Source: Gammaproteobacteria bacterium (lineage in GTDB: Bacteria; Pseudomonadota; Gammaproteobacteria; Steroidobacterales; JABDKV01). Taken from it: a stretch of 64,000 bases of DNA. The stretch spans positions 62,001 to 126,000 of the forward strand of contig JABDJB010000078.1 of the NCBI GenBank assembly GCA_013003425.1, written 5' to 3'. Shown one piece after another: positions 52,624-64,000 of the stretch. Position numbers and translations under genes: made by a program. The notes under the pieces were generated by a model that was not told the origin of the DNA, searched no databases, and saw nothing but the letters and a program-made list of their open reading frames with translations. How positions within the stretch are numbered: position 1 is the stretch's first letter; each line of letters starts with the position of its first letter.

Positions 52624-53991
52624 TCAGCCGGTCAGTGAAAAAACAAGCAGGACAGCGATAACCAGTGGAGCAACGTAACGGGTGAGAAAGCGCCAGGTCT
52701 GGAACAGCAACCCGTCACTCATTGAAAGGCTCTGTCGCGTGGTCTCAGCAGTTAGTTTCCAGCCGGCGAATATTGCGTAGAGCATACCGCCCAGTGGCAG
52801 GCAGATATTGGACACAAAGTAGTCAAACAGTTCGAACAGGTTGCGGCCAGCCACCGGACGAAAGTCCTGCCAGACGTTGAATGAAAAAATTGTCGACAGC
52901 CCGAACAGGGTGATTGCCCCGCCGACCAGCAAAGTTGCCTTCGGGCGATTGATGTGACCGATCTCTTCGGCCCGCGCGACCATTGGTTCCAGTATCGCTA
53001 TGCAGGATGTCAGTGCCGCCACGAAGACCAGCAGGAAAAACACGGTGCCCAGTACGGCCCCGCCACTCATCTGCGCAAATGCCGCCGACAGCGTGACAAA
53101 TATCAGGCCGGCGCCCTCGCCCGGGTCCAGCCCGTAAGCAAATACGATAGGAAAGATCGCCAGCCCCGCCAGCAGTGCCACCAGCGTGTCGGCACCGGCC
53201 GCAATCGTGGCCGATCGGGCCAGCGGGACCTCCTTCGGCAGGTACGCCGCATAGGTCAGCATCACGCCCGTGCCGACGGTCACTGAGAAAAACGCCTGGC
53301 CGACCGCTTCCAGCATCACACGCGGCGTCAGCTGACTGAAATCCGGTTCGAACAGGTATTTCAACGCCGCGGCAACATCGCCAACACGCAGTGCATAGAT
53401 CACCAGGCCGACCAGCACCGTGAAAAAGAGCGGCATCAGGACGCTGGTCACGCGTTCGATGCCGCTGCTTACGCCGCGTGACACGATAAACATCGTGAGC
53501 ACCATAGTGACAACGTGCCAGCCAAGCAGCTGCGCCGGTTTGCCGAGATGCCCGGTAAATGCAGCCTCGACCTGCGAGATTTCGAGCCCGCTGAGCATGC
53601 CGCTACCCAACTTGATAACGTAAGCCAGGGTCCACCCTGCAATGACACTGTAGAAGGACAGCACCAGGAACAGCGTCAGCATGTTCAGCCAGCCGAGCCC
53701 GACCCAGGCAGAAGAGCTGCCTGATTCCCGCGCCAGTTTGCGCAATGAGTTCGGCGCACTCATGCCACCAGCCCGGCCGACGGACATTTCCGCCAACAGC
53801 AGCGGCAAGGCGATCAGCAGCAGAGCTGCCAGGTAGGCAAGTACAAACGCGCTGCCGCCGTTATTCCCCACCGCATAGGGAAAACGCCAGATATTACCCA
53901 GGCCAATGGCGCCACCCACGGTGGCCATAATGAAGCCAAAACCGGAGCTCCAGCTCCGTTCGGCAGAAAGATTGCTGCTTGAAGTAGTCAT
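52624..53991 (-). CDS. Sodium-dependent transporter of the NSS (SNF) family
   Basis: 455 residues with about eleven or twelve membrane segments. The N-terminal GGAIGLGNIWRFPYAVGNNGGSAF is the LeuT-type substrate and sodium site. It imports an amino acid or related amine driven by sodium. It is followed, 58 bases on, by the STN-like gene of module B and may share a transcript; no terminator lies between. Substrate unknown. Confidence 0.93.
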   Translation of the reverse strand: MTTSSSNLSAERSWSSGFGFIMATVGGAIGLGNIWRFPYAVGNNGGSAFVLAYLAALLLIALPLLLAEMSVGRAGGMSAPNSLRKLARESGSSSAWVGLGWLNMLTLFLVLSFYSVIAGWTLAYVIKLGSGMLSGLEISQVEAAFTGHLGKPAQLLGWHVVTMVLTMFIVSRGVSSGIERVTSVLMPLFFTVLVGLVIYALRVGDVAAALKYLFEPDFSQLTPRVMLEAVGQAFFSVTVGTGVMLTYAAYLPKEVPLARSATIAAGADTLVALLAGLAIFPIVFAYGLDPGEGAGLIFVTLSAAFAQMSGGAVLGTVFFLLVFVAALTSCIAILEPMVARAEEIGHINRPKATLLVGGAITLFGLSTIFSFNVWQDFRPVAGRNLFELFDYFVSNICLPLGGMLYAIFAGWKLTAETTRQSLSMSDGLLFQTWRFLTRYVAPLVIAVLLVFSLTG

Positions 53992-54397
<406 letters not shown>

Positions 54398-54458
54398 ACG
54401 GGAACCGTCCACCCATTCGCCGCACGCGACAATTCAGCAAACGACCCCTGGAAAAAGT

Positions 54459-54815
54459 TTATCGACGGAGAATCTTGAGGATCTCTTCGAGCTCCGACCT
54501 TACCTGGCGGATGATCTGCTGGCTCTGGTTGAGGTCTTCGCGGGCCTCTTCCCCCGTCAGCCGCTGTCGTGCGCCACCGATCGTAAAGCCCTCGTCGTAG
54601 AGCAGGCTGCGGATCTGGCGGATGATCAGTACATCCTGTCGCTGGTAATAGCGCCGGTTTCCACGCCGCTTGACCGGTTTGAGCTGCGGGAACTCCTGCT
54701 CCCAGTAGCGCAGCACGTGGGGCTTTACCCCGCAGAGCTCGCTAACTTCCCCGATGGTGAAATACCGCTTGCCGGGGATTGGTGGTAGTTCGCTATTGTT
54801 CCCGGGTTCCAGCAT
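54459..54815 (-). CDS. MerR-family transcriptional regulator
   Basis: 118 residues. The winged-helix motif [20 protein letters not shown], then [20 protein letters not shown], is at residues about 18-57. The C-terminal helical dimerisation region has no metal-binding Cys, so it is of the MlrA-like non-metal type. Its start lies 23 bases inside the end of ihfA. Its position after ihfA and before tRNA-Pro is conserved in many Gammaproteobacteria; the targets are unknown. Confidence 0.92.
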   Translation of the reverse strand: MLEPGNNSELPPIPGKRYFTIGEVSELCGVKPHVLRYWEQEFPQLKPVKRRGNRRYYQRQDVLIIRQIRSLLYDEGFTIGGARQRLTGEEAREDLNQSQQIIRQVRSELEEILKILRR

Positions 54816-55095
54816 ATGCCTCTACTCGCGCTTTAAGTTTTTGACCAGGACGGAAGGTGACGACACGGCGGGCCGTAATGGGTATCTCCTCGCCGGTTTT
54901 CGGGTTCCTCCCGGGTCGTTCGTTTTTATCGCGCAAATCAAAGTTGCCGAACCCAGACAGCTTGATCTGCTCGCCGCTCGCCAGGGCGACGCGCAAATCT
55001 TCAAAGAAACAGTTCACCAGTTCTCTGGCCTCGCGCTTGTTCAACCCAAGTTCGTTGAACAACGATTCGGCCATGTCTGCTTTAGTCAGCGCCAT
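54793..55095 (-). CDS. ihfA: Integration host factor subunit alpha
   Basis: 100 residues. [20 protein letters not shown] at the N-terminus and [20 protein letters not shown] with [20 protein letters not shown] in the beta-arm, including the DNA-bending Pro, are typical of IHF-alpha (99 residues in E. coli). It binds and bends DNA at promoters, including sigma-54 promoters such as the one seen at 22426. It follows pheT by two bases. Confidence 0.97.
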   Translation of the reverse strand: MALTKADMAESLFNELGLNKREARELVNCFFEDLRVALASGEQIKLSGFGNFDLRDKNERPGRNPKTGEEIPITARRVVTFRPGQKLKARVEAYAGTREQ

Positions 55096-55097
55096 CG

Positions 55098-57469
55098 TCA
55101 GTCTCTTATTTTTGCGTTAAGGTCCTTGACCAGGCCGGTACTCACTGCTGCTACAGCCGAGTCCGCCTCCCCGTCAGTTAGAGTGCTGCAATAGTCCTGT
55201 AGAATCAAGCCTAAAGCGACACTTTTTAGCCCGGAATCTACTCCTTGATCGCGATAAACATCGAATATTTTGATTTGACGTAATACCTCGGGCGCATGCT
55301 TTTTCACACACGCCAGCACGGATGCGGCGCTGACAGACTCGTCCAGAAACAGAGAAATGTCGCGTCGGACCGCTGGATACCGTGAAATCCCCCCACTGAC
55401 CGGAATCTTCGCACGGAATGCGTCGTCCACCAAAATCTCGAACAGAAATGGCGGTTTGGCCAGCTCCAGCGCGTGCTGGTGTGCCGGATGCAGCGCTCCA
55501 AGCCAACCCACAACAGCATCACCGCGGGTGATGCGGGCCGCCTGACCTGGGTGCAGGGTCGGATGGCTGGCCGCCTCGAAAGCGAACGCGCCAGGCTCGC
55601 CGGTCAGCTGCAGCAGCGCCTCGACCTCGCCCTTGGCATCAAAGTAGTCGACCTCCTCGCCGCCCGCGCCCCACTGCTCCGGGTAGCGCGTGCCATAAAC
55701 AAGACCAGCCAGGCACTTTTCCTGTTTAATTTCCGTGTCTTGTGGGATATATCTCAAACCAATCTCAAATATACGTGCACGCTCCTGCTGCCGGCTCAGG
55801 TTTCGCCTCAGCGTATCCAGCAGGCCGGGCAACAGCGACGTGCGCATGACTGACTGTTCCGACGAAATCGGATTACTCAGGGCAAGCGCGTCGGCACCGG
55901 GATCCAGCAAGGTCTGCAACCGCGGATCGATAAAACTGTAGGTCACCACCTCGCGGAAACCCCGCGCCATCAGCAGTGACTCAAGCTCGCGTTCCGGTAC
56001 CCGCGTTTCGCTATCGGGTCGGGCCGGCAGCTGCTCTGTGGCATCGGTCTCGGGGATCCTGTCGTAACCGTAGATACGCGCGACCTCTTCGATCAGGTCA
56101 GCTTCAATTTCAATGTCGAAGCGAAATGCCGGCGGGGTCGCATGCCAGCCCTCTGCGTATTCTTCGACGGTCATTTCGAGGCGCTGCAGTATTTCGCTCA
56201 CGTCGCTGTCAGGTACGTCGATACCCAGCAGGCGGTGCAGCTGTGAGCGGCGCAATGAGACAGCGTCTCGTGCCATCTCGCCACCCGTGTCGGTTAATTC
56301 GGCAGGCCCGGGTTTTCCACCGGCTATTTCCAGCAACAATTCGGTGGCGCGCTCGACCGCAGCCAGCTGGCCACCCGGCATGACGCCGCGTTCAAACCGG
56401 TGCGAAGCGTCGGTGTGCAGGCCGAATCGTCGTGCCCGACCCGCGATAATCAGCGGTTCGAAAAAAGCCGCTTCAAAAAAGACATCGACGGTGTCATCGC
56501 GCACCCCGGTGTCCTCTCCGCCCATGATTCCTGCCAGGCCTTTCACGCCGGAGGCGTCGGCAATGACCAGCACGTCCTCGTCCAGCTTTACATCGCGCCC
56601 GTCCAGCAAGGTGAGCTTTTCACCGGGCTGTGCGCGTCGTACGTTGATACCACCATCGAGCGTGCGCAAGTCGTAGCCGTGCATCGGCTGACCGGACTCG
56701 AGCATCACATAGTTGGTGACATCCACCACCGGCGAAATCGGCCGGATGCCACCCCGCCGGAGCCTTTCCTGCAGCCACGCAGGCGTGCTCGCCGCCGGAT
56801 CGATCCCGCGAATGATCCGGCCGGCAAATATCGGGCAACCGGCGCCCTCGGCAAGCGTGACCGGAAACACATCATCCACCGCCTGTGGAACGGCAGGCGT
56901 ACTGATAGCGGTAACATCCAGACGATTGATGACGCCCACTTCGCGGGCGATGCCGGCCATGCCGAGGCAATCGCCCCGGTTCGGTGTCAGCTCCACTTCT
57001 ATAATGTTGTCGTCGAGCTTCAGGTAGTCGCGGAACGGATCCCCGGGCCTGCCCTTGCCGGCCAGCACCATGATGCCATCGGCGTCATCACCCAGGCCCA
57101 ATTCCCGCGCCGAACAGATCATGCCGTTCGACTCCACGCCGCGCAGCTTCGCCTTACGAATTTTCAGGTCGCCCGGAAGCTTTGCTCCCACAATAGCCAC
57201 CGGTACCAGCTGGCCTGCCGCGACATTTGCCGCGCCACAAACGATATTCACAGTCGCGTCGCCTGTATCGACCTCACAAACGCGCAGCTTGTCGGCATCC
57301 GGGTGTGGTGCGACGGCTTTCACACGACCCAGCACCACCCCGCTGAAGTCCGGCGCAGCAGGATCAATGGCGGCTACCTCGAGCCCTGCCATGGTCAGTT
57401 GCGCGGCCAGCTCCGTGGTATCGACTGGCGGATCCACCCATTCGCGCAGCCAGGCTTCGCTGATGCGCA

Positions 57470-57470
<1 letters not shown>
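55098..57470 (-). CDS. pheT: Phenylalanine-tRNA ligase beta subunit
   Basis: 790 residues (E. coli 795). The N-terminal EMAP-like tRNA-binding domain ([20 protein letters not shown]), B3/B4 editing domain, B5 and the C-terminal anticodon-binding FDX-ACB domain ([19 protein letters not shown]) are in order. It pairs with PheS in a heterotetramer. Its ATG overlaps the pheS stop by one base (TGATG). Confidence 0.97.
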
Positions 57471-58887
<1,417 letters not shown>

Positions 58888-58898
58888 GTCTGTTCCCC

Positions 58899-59096
58899 CT
58901 AGCTGTACGGCAGCATGCGGCGTACGGCTTTGACGTCGCTCTCTGCCACCTGCAGGGTGGCACGCAACTGGCGCTTACGCTTTGGCTTTTTCTTGGTAAG
59001 AATATGGTTCAGGTGCGACTGCTTGCGCTTGTAGCCACCAGAACCAGTGCGACGGAACCGCTTCGCGGCCCCGCGATTGGTCTTCATCTTCGGCAT
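58899..59096 (-). CDS. rpmI: 50S ribosomal protein L35
   Basis: 65 residues beginning [20 protein letters not shown], the L35 signature, with [18 protein letters not shown] later. The 71-base gap from infC would be the place for L20 translational control; no clear pseudoknot was identified by eye. Confidence 0.97.
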   Translation of the reverse strand: MPKMKTNRGAAKRFRRTGSGGYKRKQSHLNHILTKKKPKRKRQLRATLQVAESDVKAVRRMLPYS

Positions 59097-59167
59097 TTTC
59101 GTGCTCCTTCAATTAGCCGCGGCACGACAACCTATGCGTGACGGGCGAAACGCAGCCGTAGCTGCGC

Positions 59168-59692
59168 TTACTTTTTCTTTGGCGCTATCACCATGACCAG
59201 CTGGCGGCCTTCCATTTTTGGATACTGCTCGACGGTGCCAAGATCTTCGAGATCTTTCTGGACCCTATCGAGCATGGCCCGCCCCAGATCCTGGTGCGCC
59301 ATCTCGCGACCGCGGAAACGTAACGTAACCTTGGCCTTGTCTCCACTGCTCAGGAACTTTGTCAGGTTCTTCAGCTTTACCTTGTAATCACCGTCGTCCG
59401 TTCCCGGGCGAAACTTAACTTCCTTGACGTGAATCTGCTTCTGTTTCTTGCGTGCTACCTGCGCCTTCTTCGATTCTTCGAAGAGGTACTTGCCGTAGTC
59501 CATGATGCGGCAAACCGGTGGTTCCGCATTCGGTGAAACTTCTACCAGATCCATCGCGGCACTTTTCGCCAAGTCACGGGCCTCTTCGATAGTCATAACG
59601 CCCGCCTGCTCTCCGTCAGAGCTAATTACACGCACACTCGGCGAAGTAATTTCCTGGTTACGTTTTGCTCTCTTGGCTTTAGGTGCTGCTAT
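59168..59692 (-). CDS. infC: Translation initiation factor IF-3, AUA start codon
   Basis: 174 residues, the normal length. The conserved body is [36 protein letters not shown] and [13 protein letters not shown]. No ATG, GTG or TTG gives the N-terminal domain: the first GTG (59635) would cut off [18 protein letters not shown], which is the expected IF-3 leader. The frame extends to an ATA codon at 59690-59692, preceded by GGAGG eight bases upstream. IF-3 genes are known to use AUU-type starts that IF-3 itself rejects, giving autoregulation. It starts four bases after the thrS stop. Confidence 0.9.
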   Translation of the reverse strand: MAAPKAKRAKRNQEITSPSVRVISSDGEQAGVMTIEEARDLAKSAAMDLVEVSPNAEPPVCRIMDYGKYLFEESKKAQVARKKQKQIHVKEVKFRPGTDDGDYKVKLKNLTKFLSSGDKAKVTLRFRGREMAHQDLGRAMLDRVQKDLEDLGTVEQYPKMEGRQLVMVIAPKKK

Positions 59693-59695
59693 GTT

Positions 59696-61621
59696 TCAGT
59701 CCTCCAAACTAATGCGGCCGCGGCGCGCGCAATCTTCGGCCAGGCGCCCGGCAAACTTGTCTGTCGACATGCCGCCAAGGTCCTCGCCACTGCGCGTGCG
59801 CACGGCCACGACTTTGTCCGCCTGCTCCCGGTCGCCAACGACCAGCAGATAGGGGACGCGTTGTATCGTGTGCTCGCGGATTTTAAGCCCGATTTTTTCG
59901 TTTCTCAAGTCAGTTTCGACTTGAAAACCCTGTTTTTTCAGGGATTGCGCCACTTCTTCAGCATAGGCTGCCTGGCGGTCGGTAATGGTCAGGACCACCG
60001 CCTGCACCGGAGCCAGCCAGGGAGGCAGTGAACCGGCGAAATGCTCGATCAATACGCCAATAAAGCGCTCCAGTGAGCCCAGAATCGCCCGGTGCAGCAT
60101 GACCGGCACCTGGTGTGAGCTGTCCCGGTCGACGTATTTGGCCCCCAGCCGGGCCGGCATGGAGAAGTCCAGCTGCACCGTGCCCAGCTGCCAGACCCGG
60201 CCAATGCTGTCATGCATGAAAAAATCGATTTTCGGCCCGTAGAAGGCCCCCTCGCCCTCCTCGACCCGGTGTTCCAGGCCAATCTGCTCGAGGGCCTGAG
60301 CCAGCGCCTGCTCCGCCTTGTCCCAAAGCGCGTCCTCACCGACCCGCTTTTCCGGGCGGGTGGACAGGGCCACCGAGACGTCGTCGAAGCCAAAATCGGC
60401 ATAGACGCTCATCAGCAGCTCGATAAACCCGGCAACCTCCTGCTGGATCTGGCCCTCGGTGCAGAAGATATGCGCATCATCCTGGGTGAAATTGCGCACC
60501 CGCATCAGCCCGTGCAGCGTGCCGCTGGCCTCGTTTCGATGACACGAACCAAATTCCGCCATGCGGATTGGCAGGTCGCGGTAGCTGTGCAGGTGCTGGT
60601 TGAATATCTGCACGTGGCACGGGCAGTTCATCGGCTTGATGGCGTACTGCCGGTTTTCCGAACCGGTGGTGAACATGTTCTCGCCGTACTTGCCCCAATG
60701 CCCTGATTTTTCCCACAGGCTGCGGTCGAGGATTTGTGGCGTGTGTACTTCCTGGTAGCCGGCCTCCTCCAGCCGGGTACGCAGGTAGTCCTGGATTGTC
60801 CGGTAAAGCCGCCAACCCTTGTCGTGCCAGAACACCATCCCCGGGGCCTCGGGCTGGGTATGAAACAGGTCGAGCAGCTTGCCAAAGCGCCGATGGTCGC
60901 GCTTCTCGGCCTCTTCCAGACGGTGCAGATAGGCCTTCAGCGCATCCTTGTTCGGCCAGGCCGTACCGTAAATCCGCTGCAGCATTTCGTTGTTCGAATC
61001 ACCGCGCCAGTAGGCGCCGGCAAGCTTTGTCAGCTTGAAGGCTTTTATTCTTCCGGTGCTCGGCACATGTGGCCCGCGACACAGATCTTTCCAGTCGCCT
61101 TGCCGGTAGAGGCCAATCTCCTCATCTGCAGGGATCGCCTCGATTATTTCCGCCTTGTAATGCTCACCCTCACTGCGGAAGTACGCGATCGCCTCGTCGC
61201 GTGCCAGGACTTCCCGCTGTACGGGCAAATCTGCCGCGGCAAGTTTCTTCATCCGCGCCTCGATCTTTTCCAGGTCTTCCGGTGTAAACGGGCGTTCAAA
61301 CGAAAAATCGTAATAAAAGCCATCGTCGATTACCGGGCCGATGGTGATCTGCGCCGACGGAAACAACTCCTTTACCGCCTGTGCCAGCAGGTGCGCAGTT
61401 GAATGCCGCAGTACTTCCAGCCCGTCCTCGTCCTTCGCGGTGACGATTGCCACTTCGGAGTCTTCGTCGATGACGTGCGAGGTATCGACAAGCTGTCCAT
61501 CGACGCGGCCGGCAAGCGCCGCGCGCGCCAGCCCGGGACCAATGTCTGCGGCCAGGTCTGCGACAGACACCGGTGTATCGAAACTTCTTTTGCTGCCGTC
61601 AGGCAGTGTCAGTACCGGCAT
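59696..61621 (-). CDS. thrS: Threonine-tRNA ligase
   Basis: 641 residues (E. coli 642) from the ATG at 61621, [15 protein letters not shown]; 13 upstream codons are open. TGS domain, then the editing domain with [16 protein letters not shown] and DGFYYDF, the class II core ([40 protein letters not shown]) and the anticodon-binding C-terminus are in order. Its end contains the infC ribosome binding site. Confidence 0.97.
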   Translation of the reverse strand: MPVLTLPDGSKRSFDTPVSVADLAADIGPGLARAALAGRVDGQLVDTSHVIDEDSEVAIVTAKDEDGLEVLRHSTAHLLAQAVKELFPSAQITIGPVIDDGFYYDFSFERPFTPEDLEKIEARMKKLAAADLPVQREVLARDEAIAYFRSEGEHYKAEIIEAIPADEEIGLYRQGDWKDLCRGPHVPSTGRIKAFKLTKLAGAYWRGDSNNEMLQRIYGTAWPNKDALKAYLHRLEEAEKRDHRRFGKLLDLFHTQPEAPGMVFWHDKGWRLYRTIQDYLRTRLEEAGYQEVHTPQILDRSLWEKSGHWGKYGENMFTTGSENRQYAIKPMNCPCHVQIFNQHLHSYRDLPIRMAEFGSCHRNEASGTLHGLMRVRNFTQDDAHIFCTEGQIQQEVAGFIELLMSVYADFGFDDVSVALSTRPEKRVGEDALWDKAEQALAQALEQIGLEHRVEEGEGAFYGPKIDFFMHDSIGRVWQLGTVQLDFSMPARLGAKYVDRDSSHQVPVMLHRAILGSLERFIGVLIEHFAGSLPPWLAPVQAVVLTITDRQAAYAEEVAQSLKKQGFQVETDLRNEKIGLKIREHTIQRVPYLLVVGDREQADKVVAVRTRSGEDLGGMSTDKFAGRLAEDCARRGRISLED

Positions 61622-61679
61622 GGGATTGGTCTGTAATGGCGCAAAAACTAAGGGGCGCAACAGCGCCCCACGGTGAACC

Positions 61680-61754
61680 TGGTAGGCGCGGGCGGGATCG
61701 AACCACCGACCACTACCATGTCAAGGTAGTGCTCTACCACTGAGCTACGCGCCT
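61680..61754 (-). tRNA. tRNA-Val (anticodon GAC), CCA encoded
   Basis: 75 bases. Acceptor AGGCGCG/CGCGCCT, D-arm GCTCAGTGGTAGAGC, anticodon arm CTACC-TTGACAT-GGTAG (anticodon GAC), T-arm GGTGG-TTCGATC-CCGCC and CCA at the end. It lies between uvrB and thrS on the same strand. Confidence 0.96.
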
Positions 61755-61812
61755 CAAGGGCGGTACAAGATACCGGAAGCCCCCGTTCGGCGGCAAGTGG
61801 CCGCTGCCGTCC

Positions 61813-63876
61813 TCAGCCGGTACCGGTTTTGGCCTGCCGCCGGGTGGGGCTGCCGGCTGTGCCGCCGGGCAAGCCCAGGCCGTAGCGGCGCACCCGTTCT
61901 ATTTCATCCCGCAGCCTTGCGGCATCCTCGAACTCCAGGTCGCTGGCGTGCTTGTACATCTGCTGTTCCAGCCCGTCGATGTGCTGCTTCAGCTCACCCG
62001 CACTCATGCGCTGGTAACGGGCCATTTCCTCGGCCACCTTGCGCGGGGTGCGCCGTCGGGGATCATGCGCAGCGTGCGCACCCTCCATTATGTCGGCCAC
62101 CGCCTTGTTGATGGACTGCGGCGTGATGCCATGCTCCTTGTTATGCGCCACCTGCCTTTTGCGCCGCCTGTCAGTCTCGTCGATGGCCCTCTGCATCGAC
62201 CCGGTCATCCTGTCGGCATACATGATCGCCCGGCCATTTATGTTGCGCGCCGCCCGACCGACCGTCTGAATCAGTGAGCGATCCGAACGCAGGAACCCTT
62301 CCTTGTCGGCATCGAGGATCGCAACCAGTGATACTTCCGGCATATCCAGGCCTTCGCGGAGCAGATTTATGCCGACCAGCACATCAAATTTACCCAGACG
62401 GAGGTCACGGATAATCTCTGTGCGCTCAACGGTATCAATGTCCGAGTGCAGATAACGTACCCGCACGCCATGTTCACGCAGGTATTCGGTCAAATCCTCC
62501 GCCATGCGCTTGGTCAGTGTCGTTATCAGCACCCGCTCGCCATTTTCGACTGTCGCATTGATTTCGGACAGCGCATCGTCCACCTGCGACGAGACCGGGC
62601 GCACCTCCACGACGGGATCAACCAGCCCGGTGGGCCGCACCACCTGCTCGACGGTATTGTCGGCATGCTCGCGCTCGTACTGGCCGGGCGTGGCCGACAC
62701 AAAAATGGTCTGCGGCGCCAGGCGTTCCCACTCATCGAAGCGTAGGGGCCGGTTGTCGAGCGCCGATGGCAAGCGGAAGCCAAATTCGACCAGCGTTTCC
62801 TTACGCGAACGGTCGCCGCGAAACATCGCGCCAAGCTGGGGCACCGTGGCGTGACTTTCGTCGACTATCAGCAAGGCGTCGTCAGGCAGGTAGTCGTACA
62901 ATGTAGGTGGCGGTTGACCTTCCGCGCGGCCGGACAGGTAGCGCGAGTAGTTTTCGATGCCCGAGCAGTACCCGAGCTCATTGATCATTTCGATGTCATA
63001 CAACGTGCGCTGAGCCAGCCGCTGCGCCTCAAGCAGCTTGTTTGCGCTACGCAGTTGGTCCAGTCGAATGCGCAGCTCATCCTTGATCTGATCAACAGCA
63101 CGCAACATCGTTTCGCGCGGCGTAACGTAGTGCGTACCAGGGAAGATAGTGAACCGCGGTATCTTGCGCACGACCTCGCCGGTCAGCGGGTCAAACAGGC
63201 TCAGTGACTCCACTTCCTCGTCGAACAGCTCTATCCGCAATGCCTCCCGTTCGTTTTCTGCCGGGAATACATCAATCAGGTCGCCACGGACGCGGTAAGT
63301 GCCCGGGCGCAGCTCTATCTCATTACGCTTGTACTGCATCTCGGCCAATGACCGCAAAATTTCCCGCTGGTCGATAATCTCGCCACGCGACAGGTGCAAC
63401 ACCATGCGGAAATACATCTCCGGATCGCCCAGCCCGTAGATCGCTGACACTGTCGCCACAATGATGACGTCCGGGCGCTCCAGCAACGCCTTTGTCGCCG
63501 ACAGCCGCATCTGCTCGATATGCGAGTTTATCGAGGCATCTTTCTCGATAAATGTATCGGTCGATGGTACGTAGGCTTCCGGCTGGTAGTAGTCGTAATA
63601 GGAAACAAAGTACTCCACGGCGTTTTGCGGGAAAAACTCCCGCATCTCACCGTAGAGCTGCGCAGCAAGCGTCTTGTTATGCGCCATGATCAATGCCGGG
63701 CGCTGCTGTGCCTGAATGATGTTGGCCATGGTGAACGTCTTGCCGGAGCCGGTTACACCCAGCAGGGTCTGCCGTGCAAGCCCGTTTTCAATGCCTTCGA
63801 GCAGCCCGGCTATCGCAGCCGGCTGGTCGCCGGCCGGCGCGAAGTCCGCCTGCAATTTGAACTGGTGGTGAGCCAT
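61813..63876 (-). CDS. uvrB: UvrABC system protein B (excision nuclease subunit)
   Basis: 687 residues from [20 protein letters not shown]; the open frame continues 36 codons upstream without family similarity. Walker [14 protein letters not shown], the beta-hairpin [24 protein letters not shown]-like [10 protein letters not shown] and helicase motif VI ([15 protein letters not shown]) are present. The C-terminal UVR domain ([17 protein letters not shown]) binds UvrC. It loads onto damaged DNA in nucleotide excision repair. No LexA box was seen upstream. Confidence 0.97.
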   Translation of the reverse strand: MAHHQFKLQADFAPAGDQPAAIAGLLEGIENGLARQTLLGVTGSGKTFTMANIIQAQQRPALIMAHNKTLAAQLYGEMREFFPQNAVEYFVSYYDYYQPEAYVPSTDTFIEKDASINSHIEQMRLSATKALLERPDVIIVATVSAIYGLGDPEMYFRMVLHLSRGEIIDQREILRSLAEMQYKRNEIELRPGTYRVRGDLIDVFPAENEREALRIELFDEEVESLSLFDPLTGEVVRKIPRFTIFPGTHYVTPRETMLRAVDQIKDELRIRLDQLRSANKLLEAQRLAQRTLYDIEMINELGYCSGIENYSRYLSGRAEGQPPPTLYDYLPDDALLIVDESHATVPQLGAMFRGDRSRKETLVEFGFRLPSALDNRPLRFDEWERLAPQTIFVSATPGQYEREHADNTVEQVVRPTGLVDPVVEVRPVSSQVDDALSEINATVENGERVLITTLTKRMAEDLTEYLREHGVRVRYLHSDIDTVERTEIIRDLRLGKFDVLVGINLLREGLDMPEVSLVAILDADKEGFLRSDRSLIQTVGRAARNINGRAIMYADRMTGSMQRAIDETDRRRKRQVAHNKEHGITPQSINKAVADIMEGAHAAHDPRRRTPRKVAEEMARYQRMSAGELKQHIDGLEQQMYKHASDLEFEDAARLRDEIERVRRYGLGLPGGTAGSPTRRQAKTGTG

Positions 63877-63931
63877 GGTTGTCTGGCTTAAGATACCCCG
63901 CTCGCATCGCAACTGACAATCGGAGCCTGAC

Positions 63932-64000
63932 GTGAGCATAGACCTGTCGCGGAGGATCAACCGCATCAAAGCTTCCGCCACCATGGCGGTTACAGCGCTT
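63932..64000 (+). CDS. Class I PLP-dependent aminotransferase, first 23 codons only
   Basis: Starts at GTG with CGGAG six bases upstream: [19 protein letters not shown] matches the N-terminus of aspartate/aromatic aminotransferases of the AspC type. It diverges from uvrB across 55 bases. The rest lies outside the window, so the substrate group is not known. Confidence 0.7.
   Translation, partial: MSIDLSRRINRIKASATMAVTAL

Noticed and set aside
63877-63931. LexA (SOS) box upstream of uvrB
   Set aside because: No CTGT-N8-ACAG sequence is present in the gap.

Overview
The window is a chromosomal segment of a moderately GC-rich Gammaproteobacterium. The strongest clue is the conserved translation block at the right end (thrS-infC-rpmI-rplT-pheS-pheT-ihfA-merR-tRNA-Pro), which has the gene order known from Pseudomonas-like genomes. 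Other clues are an Entner-Doudoroff dehydratase, a prkA-yeaH-spoVR stress operon, znuACB and modABC. The exact lineage cannot be fixed from sequence reading alone. No rRNA, CRISPR array, insertion sequence or prophage was seen.

Layout. (1) 1-15.9 kb is carbon storage and central sugar metabolism. glgC (cut by the window edge) diverges from glgA. A long leftward operon, zwf-pgl-glgP-glgB-glgX-malQ, has mostly overlapping or touching genes. It links glycogen breakdown and remodelling to glucose-6-phosphate oxidation, and diverges from edd. Just after edd lies only the C-terminal third of eda (KDPG aldolase). (2) 15.9-26.3 kb is a mixed region: a GCS2-type ligase, an ExeA-like ATPase fused to an FHA domain, an exported amidohydrolase, an FGGY sugar kinase, small membrane proteins (one behind a consensus sigma-54 promoter), a PDZ protein, two convergent sulfotransferases and an alpha/beta hydrolase. 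(3) 26.3-36.5 kb holds prkA-yeaH-spoVR, then a leftward operon SDR-znuA-znuC-znuB-HTH regulator, a divergent second SDR and a small lipoprotein. (4) 36.6-54.0 kb is the most unusual part. Two paralogous modules, each a ~1,040-residue secreted protein with calcium-type (TSP3) repeats plus an OmpA-like beta-barrel, flank a molybdenum locus. That locus has modABC on one strand and, divergently, an ECF-transporter-like T+S fusion followed by two molybdenum-storage-protein (MosA/MosB-like) subunits. A rhomboid protease and two paralogous small exported proteins sit between or beside the modules. (5) 54.0-64.0 kb is a repeat-rich spacer, tRNA-Pro, merR, ihfA, pheT, pheS, rplT, rpmI, infC (AUA start), thrS, tRNA-Val, uvrB and the first codons of a class I aminotransferase.

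How the genes work together. GlgC and GlgA make ADP-glucose and glucan. GlgB branches it, GlgP and GlgX break it down and MalQ recycles short maltodextrins. The glucose phosphate released can enter Zwf-Pgl-Edd directly. The molybdenum cluster pairs high-affinity molybdate import (ModABC) with a probable ATP-dependent storage cage (MosAB), and adds a membrane protein of unknown substrate translated in step with the cage. The two TSP3/barrel modules look like a duplicated cell-surface system. The large proteins end in a Gly-rich segment, a hydrophobic helix and a basic tail, as in GlyGly-CTERM sorting signals, and a rhomboid protease is encoded between the two copies.

Start codons are often GTG or TTG, and 4-base stop/start overlaps are very common, so several starts were moved inward from the longest open frame on the basis of ribosome binding sites or family length.
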